Notes under the pieces: generated by a model
Database searches by the model: none
Told to the model about the DNA's origin: nothing
The model's input: the letters and a program-made list of their open reading frames with translations, nothing else
Made by a program: the position numbers and the translations under genes
NCBI GenBank assembly: GCA_963383645.1
Contig: OY726559.1
Span: forward strand, 119,807,405 to 119,871,404
Reading direction: 5' to 3'
DNA from: Muscardinus avellanarius
Lineage: Eukaryota; Chordata; Mammalia; Rodentia; Gliridae
DNA: 64,000 nucleotides
Shown here: positions 1 through 10,442 of the stretch, in pieces
Position numbering within the stretch: position 1 is the first letter of the stretch
Layout of the letters: the number at the start of each line of letters is the position of its first letter

Positions 1-853
1 TCTGCATGTTTGTTTTCATGCCAATAGTATGCTGTTTCATTCCTATAGCTCGGTAGTATATTTAAAAATTAGGTATTGTGATGGTTCCACCATGATTCTT
101 CTTGTTCAGAGTTGCTTTGCCTATTCTGAGGCTTTTGTTCTTTCATATGAATTTGAGAACTGTTTTCTTTAGTACAATGCAGAATGCCATTGGTATTTTG
201 ACAGGAATGTCATAGAATCTGTATGTGGCTTTTAAATCTGTAAGGCCCTTTTGACATATTTACTCTATCCGAGAACATGAGAGATCTTCCCATCTTCTAA
301 GATCTTCTTCAGTTTCCTTCTCTGGTGTTCTATGGTGTTCACAATACAGAACTTTTGCCTCCTTGGTCTTGTATTACTAAGTATTTTCATTTTCAAAGGA
401 ATTGGGAATTAAATTATTTTCAAGATATTTTTCAGTGTATTTGTGGCTGTGGAAAAGAAAAACTATTGATATTTTAAGTTGATTTAATATCTGGGTACTT
501 TGCTGAATTTATCAGCTCTAGAAGTCTTCTTGTGGAAGATTTGTGTTATATATTTATAACATACATATGTATAATATAATATGTCATATTATATGACTAT
601 AATATATAATACATTATTATTTATATTATACTAATATATATTAAATATATATTTTATATAATACATATTTTTTCATTCTCAGTATAGAATCATGTCATCT
701 GCAAACAGAGGTAATTTCACTTCTTCTTTGTGTGCTTGTATTCTTTTAATTTCCTTCTCTTGCCTTATAGCTCTGGCTAGAATTTCAAGTATTATATTGA
801 ATAGGAGTGGTGATAATGAGCATCCTATAAGGTCCTCATCACATTTCTCATTA
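1..853 (-). mobile_element. L1 ORF2 fragment, antisense, interrupted by AT-rich DNA
   Basis: Read on the minus strand, positions 679-885 encode the reverse transcriptase block with the FADD catalytic motif (FADDMILY at the C-terminal end). Positions 1-540 match the more C-terminal part of ORF2, as also seen in the other L1 copies of this window (for example 12600-13150). The two parts are split by the AT-rich stretch 541-665. No 3'UTR or poly(A) is present, so this is a partial copy that starts before the window. Confidence 0.8.
541..665. repeat. AT-rich low-complexity stretch inside L1
   Basis: Almost pure A/T with repeated ATATAT/TATAAT motifs, sitting between two collinear L1 ORF2 parts. 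Confidence 0.8.
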
Positions 854-867
854 GAAAACCTAAAACC

Positions 868-1052
868 AGCCGGGCATGGTGGCACACGCTTGTAATCCCC
901 CCGCTTGGGAGGCAGAGACAGGAGGATCGCGCAGGTTGGAAGCCAGCCGCGTGCGCTGGCTTAGGAGACCCTGTTTCCAAATAAAAATGTAAAAAAAGGT
1001 CTGGGAGTGTAGCCCAGAGTTAGAAGGGCTTCCAGGAACCCCAGTACCACAA

Positions 1053-1103
<51 letters not shown>

Positions 1104-1134
1104 GAAGGAAGGAAGGAAGGAAGGAAGAAAGAAA
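868..1134 (+). mobile_element. Dimeric B1/ID-type SINE with (GAAA)n/(GGAA)n tail
   Basis: The B1-like left half begins 'gccgggcatggtgg', with box-A/B-like Pol III sequence. The right half is the ID-like module ending 'cttccaggaaccccagtacca'. The tail 1051-1134 is (GAAA)n and (GGAA)n. A perfect 14-bp target-site duplication, gaaaacctaaaacc, flanks it at 854-867 and 1135-1148, so both ends are certain and the tetranucleotide repeat grew from the SINE tail. Confidence 0.92.
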
Positions 1135-1244
1135 GAAAACCTAAAACCCAGAAGGCAATAGGTCAATATATTTAAAGTGATGAATCCTTTGGCCTGCAAT
1201 ACTGACCTTTCCATACAAGAGGAAATGGAGGTATTCCAGATACC

Positions 1245-1345
1245 ATTGTCCTTTAATGCTGCTCTAACAAATACCATAGGCTGGGTAATTGATTAAAAAT
1301 AAAAGTCAATTTCTAGATGTTCCGGAGGTAAGGCCAAGGACATTC
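1245..1345. repeat. Ancient dispersed mammalian repeat fragment
   Basis: The stretch 'aacaaataccataggctggg' followed by 'caatttctagatgttccgga' resembles a common old mammalian interspersed repeat whose consensus I cannot name with certainty. A related fragment lies at 55765-55870. Confidence 0.4.
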
Positions 1346-1424
1346 CGCATTGGAGAGAGTGGATGACTTGAACTCACTATAACAAGGCCTTTCTTTTCCA
1401 TTTCTTTCTTTTTTCTTCTTCTTC

Positions 1425-1555
1425 TTCTTTTTTGGAAGTACTTGGGATTCTATCCATTCTACCAAGGAGCCAAGTGGCCAGAGATAGCCTTAAACTTGCA
1501 ACTTCCTGGCTAGCTTGGATCACAGATTTGTGTCACCATGCCAGTTTAATAAATA

Positions 1556-1602
<47 letters not shown>

Positions 1603-1660
1603 ATTCCTGGGTTTCAACCCAGGGACTTGTAAATGCTCACTCCTTCCTAAATGTACACAT
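1425..1660 (-). repeat. Old SINE fragments plus (TG)n microsatellite
   Basis: 1431-1545 is a diverged antisense B1-type SINE. 1559-1598 is a (TG)n tract. 1599-1660 is the antisense ID-type module ('cctgggtttcaacccaggga'). The ORFs through the (TG)n are artefacts. Confidence 0.65.
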
Positions 1661-2380
1661 CCTATCCGGGAAATTGGAGTTTCATAGACTAACCCCTCCT
1701 GAATCCCCCTCTCAACACTGTTGCACTGGGGTTGAAGTCTCAATAGGAATGCTGGGGCACACACATTCAAACCACAGCAGCAGATAAGCAAGAGCCAAAG
1801 GAGTTGATCACTAGACCTATTCTGCATAAGAGCAATCCTTCAGGTGGAAATGAAGGACATTAGATAGGAACTCAGAGGTGGATGAAGAAAGACCTCTGAT
1901 ACAGCCAATTTCATGAGTTAGAAAAGTTAGTGTGACTTTTGTTTCTCTTTTTCCTTCGCCCCCAACCTAATGTGAGAATAATTTAAGATAATATATAGAA
2001 AAGAATCCAATTACCAGTCTATATTACTGAGCACACAGCACAAACACAATGCTTTGTGACTTTTGTCTCTGTTGGGGTGGGATTTGAGCTGTGCACGAGA
2101 AGAATCTGTATGTTCTTGAGCCTGTCCTGCTGCAGATTCACATCAGTGGTACCAGTGTCGCATGTTAAATTGAATCCTCACAGAACGTCAAAGAAATATC
2201 TATGGACCAGACCCCCTCATATGAAAGAGATGGGGATTAAAATGTTTCCGTAACAAAAATCAAACAAATAGAGAAGGTAATCATGTGGAATTGAGGGACA
2301 GAAACACTGTAAGACGTTCAGGAAACAAATGACAGAATCCAGTCCTCCCTAGTCAGAGAAAATGCCTGAACACACCAATG
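1661..2380. other. Intergenic stretch, no gene recognised
   Basis: Low-similarity unique-looking sequence without a convincing ORF, splice pattern or RNA gene. Confidence 0.5.
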
Positions 2381-2381
2381 A

Positions 2382-2600
2382 AAATGACGGGTGGTGGCAC
2401 ACGCCTTGAATCCCAGTACGTGGGAGGCTTAGACAGGAGGATCACGGGTTCCAGGCCAGCCGAATTAACAGCAAGACACTATTTCAAAATAAAAACTAAA
2501 AAGGGGCCAGGCATGGTGGTGCACGTTTGTAATTCCAGCTTTTGGGAGGCTGAGACAAGAGGACGGCTGTCTCTAAGCCACCTGTGTAGCCTGGCATGGC
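2382..2600 (+). mobile_element. Two tandem SINE left halves
   Basis: 2382-2505 is a B1-type SINE ('gggtggtggcacacgcc') ending in an A-rich segment. A second, independent B1-type start ('ccaggcatggtggtgcacg') follows at 2510 and is truncated near 2600. Confidence 0.75.
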
Positions 2601-2805
2601 TCTTGGCTCCTGTCCTTGCATTAGGTTGGGGGGAAGGAAAAAGACAGTGTCCAGCAGGTACCCTGAATAACCACAGGTGAGAGGACCTCTCCACCAGGTA
2701 TCGACTTCCTGGCACTCAAACACCTGGTTTACCAACCTTTTAATACCGATGATCCAGTGAAAAAAAGTAATTGAATACACTGAGTATAGATATGATGAGC
2801 ATTTT

Positions 2806-2995
2806 ATTTGTGTGTGTATGTGTGTATTACTGTGTATTGAACCCAGGGTATTCTACCTCTGAGCTATACCCCTAGTCCAGTTTTTAAAATTTTATCTACA
2901 AACAGGATCTCAGTAGATTGATGAGAGCCTCACTGCTTGCTGAGGCTGTTGTCCAACCCATTATCCTCCTGTTTCAGCCCAAAGGTCCACATTGT
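2806..2995 (-). mobile_element. Dimeric SINE, antisense
   Basis: Antisense ID-type module ('attgaacccagggtattcta') followed by the antisense B1-type half, diverged. The upstream TG-rich stretch corresponds to its tail. Confidence 0.7.
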
Positions 2996-3171
2996 TTTTA
3001 AACTGTAAAAGCCACTGAAGCACTCTCTAAATTTTAACTTCTAAACAAGTTAGTCTCCATACCCTATGGAAGTAAAGAAGCTTTTAGAGGTTTTCTCATT
3101 CTTGTTATTAAACTGGGAAAAGTCTTGGAGGGCAAAGGTAAGACAGCCCCAGCAGGCCATGGCTCGCCCTG

Positions 3172-3176
3172 ATTGG
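3172..3176 (-). promoter_or_regulatory. Inverted CCAAT box of Smok gene
   Basis: ATTGG (CCAAT on the other strand) lies 55 bp upstream of the TATA box. Position and combination suggest a core promoter element; not tested. Confidence 0.45.
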
Positions 3177-3190
3177 GCCATGTCTAGCCA

Positions 3191-3198
3191 TGACCTCA
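3191..3198 (+). promoter_or_regulatory. CRE-like site of Smok gene
   Basis: TGACCTCA differs by one base from the palindromic cAMP-response element TGACGTCA and lies 33 bp upstream of the TATA box. Spermatid-specific genes commonly use CRE variants close to the start site, bound by the testis activator form of CREM. Assigning that role here is inference. Confidence 0.45.
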
Positions 3199-3230
3199 CA
3201 AAGAGCCTCTATGAGGTGTCAGGGACTGGC

Positions 3231-3238
3231 TATATAAG
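3231..3238 (+). promoter_or_regulatory. TATA box of Smok gene
   Basis: TATATAAG is a good TATA box, placing a start site near 3260 and giving a 5'UTR of about 210 bases before the ATG at 3470. The 5'UTR contains imperfect iterations of 'ttggattttgg' (about 3330-3460). Confidence 0.6.
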
Positions 3239-3469
3239 GACCTGGCTGTTACTGGTCATTTGTCCGTTGAGTACAGGAAGCTATCGTGTGGTGACCTGTA
3301 GGACTGTGTCTTGGTGCTTGTGTGGATTTGGATTCAGTTTGGCTTTGACTTCTGATTTTGGACCTAGGATTTTGGATTTTGGCATTGGAACTTTGGATCG
3401 TGGACCTTTGGATTTTGTACTTTGGCTTTGATTTTTGGCTCAGGACTTTGGATTTCGGGCTTCGACTCA

Positions 3470-5281
3470 ATGGCTGGGAAGAGAGAAGGTAGGGAGGTGA
3501 GTCCAGGCATCTCCACCGACAATCCCTGGAAGGAGGCCCTCAAAGGCCAATATACCATCATGCGGAAAATTGGCCAGGGTGCATTTGGCAGCATCCATCT
3601 GGCCTGCCATATCCTCACTGGGGTGGAGGTGGCTATAAAAGTTATAAATAAATCAAGGCATCAGCTCCCCTTCATGCCAGAGGTAGAGATAATGAAGACG
3701 GTGGAACATCAACACGTGGTGCAGCTCTTTGAGATTGTGGAGACACCGAACACAACTTGTATAATCATGGAGTTTGTGAGCGGGGGTGAGCTGCCCGTTG
3801 GCCTGAGGGAGGAGGAGGCCCGGCGGCTGTTCAGGCAGATCCTGTGGGCGGTGCACTATTGCCATCAAGAAGGCATCATCCACAGAGACCTGAAGCCGGA
3901 AAACATCCTGCTGGACCAGGAGGGGAACGTGAAGCTCATTGATTTTGGGCTGAGCTGTAAAATCAAGTCTGGGCAGCAGCTGACATCTTTTTGTGGAACT
4001 CTCGCATTCTGTGCTCCTGAGCTCTATGAGGAGCAACCATATGGCCCCAAGGTGGACATCTGGGGTTTGGGGGTCCTCCTCCACTTAATTTTAACAGAGA
4101 TTCTCCCCTTCTTGCAAAGTCTCAACTCTCAGGAGAAGAAAGAGCGGGTCATGCGGGGACACTACAAGGAGCCCACTCACCTTTCCCCCGAGGCTCAGGA
4201 CATTATCAGGCAGCTGCTGACAGTAGACCCAGCCCAGAGGCCAACAGCTGAAGATATTCTAGGGCACCCATGGCTGGTTCAGGGTGAAGACGTACCACCT
4301 CCTCCCAAGCCTCTCCCCAAGGAGCCGAATGCCTTGATTTTAAGGGTCATGCGTTGCCTGGGATATGACCCACACCTCACCTGGATGTCTGTGTCCAACA
4401 GACTCTTTAACCATCTGAGTGCCACCTACCTCATGGTACAGCAGAGGGTGAGCCAGGGTACAGTCCAGGTGAGGCAGAAACAACATCAGAGCAGTGCACC
4501 ACCGTCAACACCAGCAGACACTTTTGCTCTCCCCCCAGTACGGAGAGCTAGCGAGCCTGCCCGTCCCACCAATCCCTTGCTCTCTGGGCATTCCCTGGAC
4601 CAAGAGGGCACACAGTTAGGGCACAAGAGAGACAGAAGACACAGCCTCCCAGCCATCCCCCTGGGCAGCATGGGAGGGAGTAGTGCCAGCTCGATGGAGA
4701 GTGACAACAGCTTGCCCAGTGAGAGCGTGCCCAGGGAGAGACTGCCCAGCAGGAGCCAGCTCAGCCCGGAGGGGAGGGGAGAGAGCCTGCCCAACAAAAG
4801 CCTGACCAGCAAGATCCTGCTCAGGGAAAACCTGCCCAGCAAGATACTGCCCAGAAAGTGCCTGCCAAATGTTCACGTGCTTAGCCCCAAAGGGAGAAAG
4901 CACAGGCTTTCTACCATTCAGCGCTGGCACCAGAAGAAAGAAAATGACAGCTGGGCCCCCTCTCTGCCGACCATCGCAGAGAGAGAGGAGAATGTGCCAG
5001 TGCCTGAGGTGTGCACCCCTCAGCAGAGTGAACAGAGCCTGGGAAGCATGAGTGAGAAGTCCCCTGCTCCCAGCATGGCACCCCTGCACGATCTTGAGGA
5101 CGCAGGCCCTGACGTCACCTGGGGCTGGAGGCAGGCTGGCAAGAGAATTCTGGGCAGCATCATGAGAGCCTGCTGCAGCTGCCTGATGGCCAAAAAGACT
5201 CGCCCTAGAACCAGCCAAGAAGCAAAGAGGTGCCCTAAAACATTCAGAGCTAAGGTGTCTCCATCAAAAACAGGCCAGTGA
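3470..5281 (+). CDS. Sperm motility kinase (Smok-like) serine/threonine kinase
   Basis: A 603-aa AMPK-related kinase in one uninterrupted frame. Motifs: glycine loop GQGAFG (35-40), VAIK lysine K57, helix-C Glu near 71-73, catalytic loop HRDLKPEN (138-145, Asp140), DFG (158-160), APE (182-184), DIWGLG (196-201) and QRPT (256-259). All catalytic residues are present, so activity is expected. A UBA-like segment follows at about 285-325, as in sperm motility kinases. The tail is Ser/Pro-rich with imperfect LPS/LPN/LP repeats (about 414-466) and ends in a Cys cluster (CCSC, 568-571). The ATG at 3470 is chosen because the frame upstream opens only at a TTG and the product then starts like a Smok. 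Helix D is six residues shorter than usual after GGEL (105-108), and the T-loop phospho-site position is Ser173. Mouse Smok2 is roughly 500 aa (from memory), so this tail is long. In mouse the family acts in haploid sperm signalling to axonemal motility. Family assignment is firm; the exact orthologue is not. Confidence 0.9.
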   Translation: MAGKREGREVSPGISTDNPWKEALKGQYTIMRKIGQGAFGSIHLACHILTGVEVAIKVINKSRHQLPFMPEVEIMKTVEHQHVVQLFEIVETPNTTCIIMEFVSGGELPVGLREEEARRLFRQILWAVHYCHQEGIIHRDLKPENILLDQEGNVKLIDFGLSCKIKSGQQLTSFCGTLAFCAPELYEEQPYGPKVDIWGLGVLLHLILTEILPFLQSLNSQEKKERVMRGHYKEPTHLSPEAQDIIRQLLTVDPAQRPTAEDILGHPWLVQGEDVPPPPKPLPKEPNALILRVMRCLGYDPHLTWMSVSNRLFNHLSATYLMVQQRVSQGTVQVRQKQHQSSAPPSTPADTFALPPVRRASEPARPTNPLLSGHSLDQEGTQLGHKRDRRHSLPAIPLGSMGGSSASSMESDNSLPSESVPRERLPSRSQLSPEGRGESLPNKSLTSKILLRENLPSKILPRKCLPNVHVLSPKGRKHRLSTIQRWHQKKENDSWAPSLPTIAEREENVPVPEVCTPQQSEQSLGSMSEKSPAPSMAPLHDLEDAGPDVTWGWRQAGKRILGSIMRACCSCLMAKKTRPRTSQEAKRCPKTFRAKVSPSKTGQ

Positions 5282-6105
5282 GCAACATCAAGGGGCAAGG
5301 AAGACACAGCCAGCCAGCCCTTACCCTGAGCAGTAACAGCCCACCTGACTCTCCACTGCCCACCATGGAGGAGAGTCCCAACAGCCTGCCCAGCAGCAAC
5401 ACCAGCCCAGCGAGAGCCTGCCCAGCAAGAGCCTGCCCAGCAAAAGCTTGCCATAGGAAGCAAAGATACAGCCCAGCCCCCCTTCTGCTGACCATTGCAG
5501 ATGAGAGAGTGAAGAACCTGCTGGTGTTTTACCTGCGCACCTCACAGCAGAGTGGACAGAGCCCAGCTGCTGTTCGTCTGTGCGGTGATTTACCTGCACA
5601 CCCACAGCAGAGTGGACAGGGCTTGGCTGCTGTTCATATCTATGTGGTGACTTAACTGAGGCCCCTGCAGCAGAGTGGGCAGTGCCTGGCTGCTGTTCCT
5701 CTGTGCAGTGATTTATCTAAGCCCCCTGCACCAGAGTGGACAGAGCCCAGCTGTTGTTTGTCTGTGCAGATCTAGTGAGAGGACGCCCACTCCCATCATG
5801 GCACCTAGCACAGACTGAGGCACCCCAGCCCAGCTTGTGCTCCCAGAAACTATTGGCAGAGGCAGACTCAGCCTCCATCTGGCAACCCCGTCGTGAGTCT
5901 GCAGCCACTGCCCTTGACCACACATGTGGTGAGTGAGCTGCAGAATTGGGACCAGGATCTTGAGACCCTCTGTAGTTGCCTGATGGCCCAAAGGTCCACC
6001 CTGGATCCACCCAAGGGGATGAAGAGAAAGGCAAGCAGAAGTGTCCTGAACTACTTGGTAATAAGGTGTCTCCAGTGAAAGCAGGTGGACACCACCAAAC
6101 AGGTA
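5282..6105 (+). pseudogene. Smok tail copy 1 (decayed C-terminal duplicate)
   Basis: Directly after the stop codon the sequence repeats the Smok tail. 5390-5450 iterates 'cccagcaagagcctg'-type units. 5540-5760 holds several copies of a 'cagagtggacagagcc' unit. 5785-6090 realigns with codons 525-603 ('tgcctgatggccc' against the gene's 'tgcctgatggcca'). Frameshifts and stops make it noncoding beyond the gene. It is probably transcribed as 3'UTR. No clear AATAAA is seen close to the stop. Confidence 0.75.
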
Positions 6106-6700
6106 GGATATGGAGCCAGGGCAGGAGGGGGAAGGGGACAGAGGCTACTTGGCATCCCCTGGGCAGTTTGAGGGGCAATAGTGACATCCCGCCTGCACCT
6201 CCCCTGCCCAGCTTGGAGGAGGGAAGAACTCTGGGAGCAAAGACACAGCCTGGCCCCTCCTGTCCCCAACTCGACCCAGAGGAGATGCAAAGAGCAGGTC
6301 TGCCATTTTTCCTCATTACTCAGAAGAGAGACAGAAATCTGCTTGTTCTTCCTCTGTGAAGACCCAGTGAGAGCACCCCACTTCCAGCACCATGGCCTTG
6401 AGGTCCACCAAGCCAGCTTGTCCTCTCAGGAACAACTGACAGAACAAGACCCCTATGCCATGCAGCAACCTTGTTGGGTCCCGTGGCCACCACCATGGAC
6501 AACAGTCACGGCTGGAAACAGGTAATGCAGAGAATCGTGACTCAGATCGCAAAGACCGTTGCTATTTCCTATGAGCCCCAAAGTTTTGCCAAGGGTCCAT
6601 CCAAGTAGATCTAGTGAAAGGGGAGCAGAAGTGTCCTGTAGTCTAGACTTCAAGGTGTATCCAGTGAAAGCAGGCTGCTGCAATGGACCCCAACAAGTAG
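6106..6700 (+). pseudogene. Smok tail copy 2 (decayed)
   Basis: A second duplicate of the Smok C-terminal coding region: the 'ggcatcccctgggcagt' element (matching the [10 protein letters not shown] region), the 'gagagcacccca' element and a 'ggtgtatccagtgaaagcag' end. Frame is disrupted. Confidence 0.7.
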
Positions 6701-8165
6701 GTGGACACTATCGTGTTTTCTTTTGTTCATGTTTGTATTTTATTGTTTTCAATTGATAAATCATAATTATATAAACTTGTGGGTTTTAGTGTGATTGTTA
6801 GACAACTATTTATGCTGTAGGATGACTGACTCTTCATAATTCACATATCTCTCAGCTCCCTGGACCCTGATTTTGACCACGGTGGACCCCGACAGACAGC
6901 AGCTGCAGTGAGATGTTCCAACTCATTGACTTTGGGCTGAGCAGCAAGATCTCTACCAGGCATCAGCTGCAGTACTCCTGTGACACTCTCCATCTCTGCA
7001 CCCTGACTTCTTCCAGGACCATGATATGGCTCTGAGACAGACATCTGGGACCAAGGCATCATCTTCCACTATTTGCTCATGAACATCCTCTCCTCAAGAC
7101 ACCACCTTTGAGGAGCTGAAGGAACAGGCCCTGCAGGAAGCTGAGATTTTCCCTCACTTTTCCAAATGTACAAAACATCATCCATCACATATTCACTGTA
7201 GATGCAAACCAGAGGCTGTCAGCCCAACCAATACTGAATCACCCATGGTTGATCCAGGGGGAATATTCACCTATTTCTCACATTTTACTCCCAAAAAACC
7301 AAACCCCTTGATCATGAGAGTCATGTGTTTACCCAAACCAGACCGAGCTGTGTCCACCAGAATATTTGACCTCACAATGTCCACCTTCCAGAGAGTACAA
7401 CAGGGTGAGCCAGGGTGCAGTCCAGGTTAGGCAGGAGTATCAAGGCAGCAAGCAACCTCCATCCCCATAGACACTCTCCCCCAAAGTGGAAAGCCAGTGA
7501 GCATTCACTTCCCTCCAGCATGACCCGACTCCCCGTTCTTGCTCTCTGAGCATTCCCTGGTCAGGGAGGACACAGAATCAGGGCTGAGGGGGCAAGAGAC
7601 AGAGCCCATCTGCCACTCCCCTGCCCAGCCTAGAGGAAAGTAGAGAGAGCCTACTTACTGTACTCCAGTGGAGAACTCAGGAACAAAGACACAGCCAGGC
7701 CCCTATTTCTTCCAGCCTAACCCAGAGGAGACTGCAGAGAGCCTGCCTTTCATTCTCCTGCACAAGCTCTGAGGCATCTAGGAGAGTAGACAGAGCCTAC
7801 CTGCTGTTCCTCTGTGAGGCCCCAGTGAGAGCACCCCCACTCCTGGCATGGTCCTCATGCATGACCTTGAGGCCTCCCATACCAGCTCGTCCTGTGAGAG
7901 AAAATGACAGGAAAAGACTCACCCTCCACCACGCAACCCTGTTGTGCACCTGTTGCCACCACCAAGGACAACAGTCATGGCTGGAAACAGGTAACCCTGA
8001 GAATTGTGACATACATGATAAGGACCTGTTGCTGTTGCCTGCTGGCCCCAAAGATTTGACCTGGATCCCCCCAAGTGGATACAGTAAAAAAGGGAACAGA
8101 AATGCCGTGTTTTCAATATTTACCAGGTGTCTTCAGCAAAATCAGGCTGCTGAATAGACACCAAA
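6701..8165 (+). pseudogene. Smok kinase pseudogene, array unit A
   Basis: After about 140 bp of spacer shared with later units, 6905-7265 keeps the kinase C-lobe. 'attgactttgggctgagc' matches the IDFGLS codons, and the positions near 7215-7255 still read as a relative of the [18 protein letters not shown] block, about 2 kb from any intact frame. The UBA-like segment follows at 7290-7430 and the Ser/Pro tail at 7440-8165. The N-lobe, including the glycine loop and lysine, is missing, and several frameshifts and stops are present. An unprocessed, noncoding tandem copy of the upstream gene. Confidence 0.85.
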
Positions 8166-9014
8166 AGGTAATGCACCTCATTGTCTGTGTCCACTGGAAT
8201 ATTAGAACACTCAGAATATTAGGCCACACCTGCCAGATAGTGCAATCTTGGTGAGCCCGGGTGCACACAAGTTTAGGGGAAACATTAGGCCAGCTCTATC
8301 CCCAGCAGATCCTCCTGCATTCTCTCTTTCTGCAAATTGGAGACCAACTAAGGGTTCCCTTCTGGCCTCCCCCTTCTTTCTCTCTGAGCATTTCGTGGCC
8401 ATGGAAGACACAGAATCAGGACAGAAGGGGGACAGAAGCCACAGCCTGCCTGCCATTCCTTTGGGCAGTCTGCAGGAAAGTAGAGACAGCCTGCCTACAA
8501 TTCTCCTGGGCAGAGTAGAGAGAACCCATGTGCTGTTCCCCAGTGACACAGCCAAGCCCCTTCTTTCTCTAGCCTCACCTAGAGGAGACTTCTGAGAGGC
8601 TGCCTGTCATTCTCCTGTACAGCTTGGGAGAGAGAAGACAGAGACTGCCAGCTGTTCCTCTGTGAGGCTCCAATGAGATCACCCTCACTATCAGCATGGC
8701 CCTACAGCATGACTTTGAGGCCCAAAAGCCAGCTTGTCTTCCTAAGAGTGATCAAAAAGACTCTCCCTCCACCATGCAAACTTGAGGTAAAACTGTTTCC
8801 ACTACCACAAAAAATAATGGTGGCAGAAGCAGGTAACCCGGAGAATTGTTACTCAGATCATAAGGACCTGTCGCAGTTGCCTGCAGGCCCCAGAAATTTG
8901 CCCTACATCCACCCAAGAACATCCAGTAAAAAAGAAATGAAAAAGGAAATGAAATGTTATATACTTATATATAGGTGACTCCAACAAAAGTATGCTGCTG
9001 AGATGGACACCAAC
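8166..9014 (+). pseudogene. Smok array unit, kinase part deleted
   Basis: The spacer start ('aggtaatgcacctc') joins directly to the UBA-like segment ('ctgtgtccactggaatatt'), so the kinase part seen in neighbouring units is absent. The tail 8270-9014 aligns with codons about 330-603 of the gene. Noncoding. Confidence 0.75.
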
Positions 9015-10442
9015 AAGTAATGCACTCCAGAAGTTTTTTGTTGTTTTGTTGTTGTTGTGTTTTATAAATGCTTGTGTTATGTCATTTTCAATTGATAAAT
9101 CACAGTTGGATGCATTGGTGGGTTTTAGTGTGATGGTTAGATAAATGTGTACACTCTGGGATAACTAACTTCTAATTAATGTATCTCTCAGCTCCCTGGA
9201 CCCTGACTTTGACTACAGTGGACTCTGACAGACAGTAGCTAGAGTGAGATGCTTCAACTCATGACTTTGGACTGAGCTACAAGATCATTGCTGGGCAGCA
9301 GCTTCAGTCCTCCTGTGGCGTTCTCCACTCTGCACCTTGAGTTCTACTAGGACCAAGCATAAGAGTCCAAGATGGAAATCTAGGGTCTGGGCTTCCTCCC
9401 CCACTATTTGCTCACAAATGTTTGAAGTAGCAGGCCCTACAGGGAGCTACAAGGTAGGTGGCAGCTAGTCTTTCCACAAATGTGTGAACAATCATCTATC
9501 ACATGGTGACTATAGGCACAACCATAGGTCATCGACCAAACCAATCCTGAGGGACCCAAGGCTGAGCCAAGGTGAGTATTCACAAATTCCTTAGGAACTG
9601 CCCCCCAATTACTATCCTCATGGTGAGAGTCGTACATTGCTTGGGTTTGTGTTGTACACTGGACATGGCTGTCTGTGTCGACAAGAATATTAGACTACAG
9701 TGTGGCCACCTGCCAAATAGTGCAAACATGATAAGCTTAGGTGCACTCCAGTTTAGGGGAAAACATTAGTCCAGCTCCATCCCCAGCAGATCCTTCTGCA
9801 TTCACTCTTCCCCTATGTGGAGAACATCGAAAGGTTCTCTTTTCTCCTCCTTGTCTTGATCTATGAAAGGGGCAGAAGGCACAGCCTTCCTGTCATTCCC
9901 CTATGCAGTCTGTAGGAGGGTAGAGACAGCCTGCCTGCATCCCCCCAGCCCAGCCTGGAGGAGAGTAGAGAGAACCCACCTGCTGTTCCCCAGAGGAGAC
10001 TTTGGGAGCAAAGCCAATGCCAGGCCCACTGGTTTCCCCAGCCCCACGCAGAGGAGACTGCAGAGAGCCTCCCTGTCATTCTCCTGAGTGGACAGAGCCT
10101 GCTTGCTGTTCCTTTGTAAGGCCCCAGTGAGAAAACCGCCATTCTCAACATGGCCTTGAGGCTTCCAGGCCAGCTTTTCCTGCAAGGAGAAATTGGCAGA
10201 AAAAGACTCACCCTCTACCAGGCAACCCTGTTGGTCACCACCATGGACAACAATCAGAGCTGGAAGCAGGTAACACAGAGAACTGTGACCTAGGTCATAA
10301 GCACCTGTTGCTGTTGCCTGCGGGCCCCAAAGATTCAACCTGGATCCATCCAAGTAGATCCAGCAAAAGGAACAGAAGTCTTTTTTTATAAACTTACAAG
10401 GTGTTTCCAGTGAAAGCAGGCTGCTGACATGGACACCAACAG
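9015..10442 (+). pseudogene. Smok kinase pseudogene, array unit B
   Basis: Same organisation as unit A: spacer 9015-9180 with 'caattgataaatcaca', kinase C-lobe remnant 9190-9570, UBA-like remnant 9600-9720, and tail 9740-10442. Stops and frameshifts throughout. The unit is about 1.43 kb, giving the array period. Confidence 0.82.

Noticed and set aside
1432..1827. Open frames through the (TG)n tract (CVCVCV / HTHTHT)
   Set aside because: Dinucleotide repeats are open in several frames by chance. The same applies at 22079, 34247, 42000, 47279 and 57247.
3422..3469. Upstream extension of the Smok frame by 16 codons
   Set aside because: It begins with TTG; the first ATG at 3470 gives a Smok-like start.
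4486..5495. Long minus-strand open frames opposite the Smok tail (up to 200 aa)
   Set aside because: Mirror frames of a repetitive coding tail, with no family resemblance.
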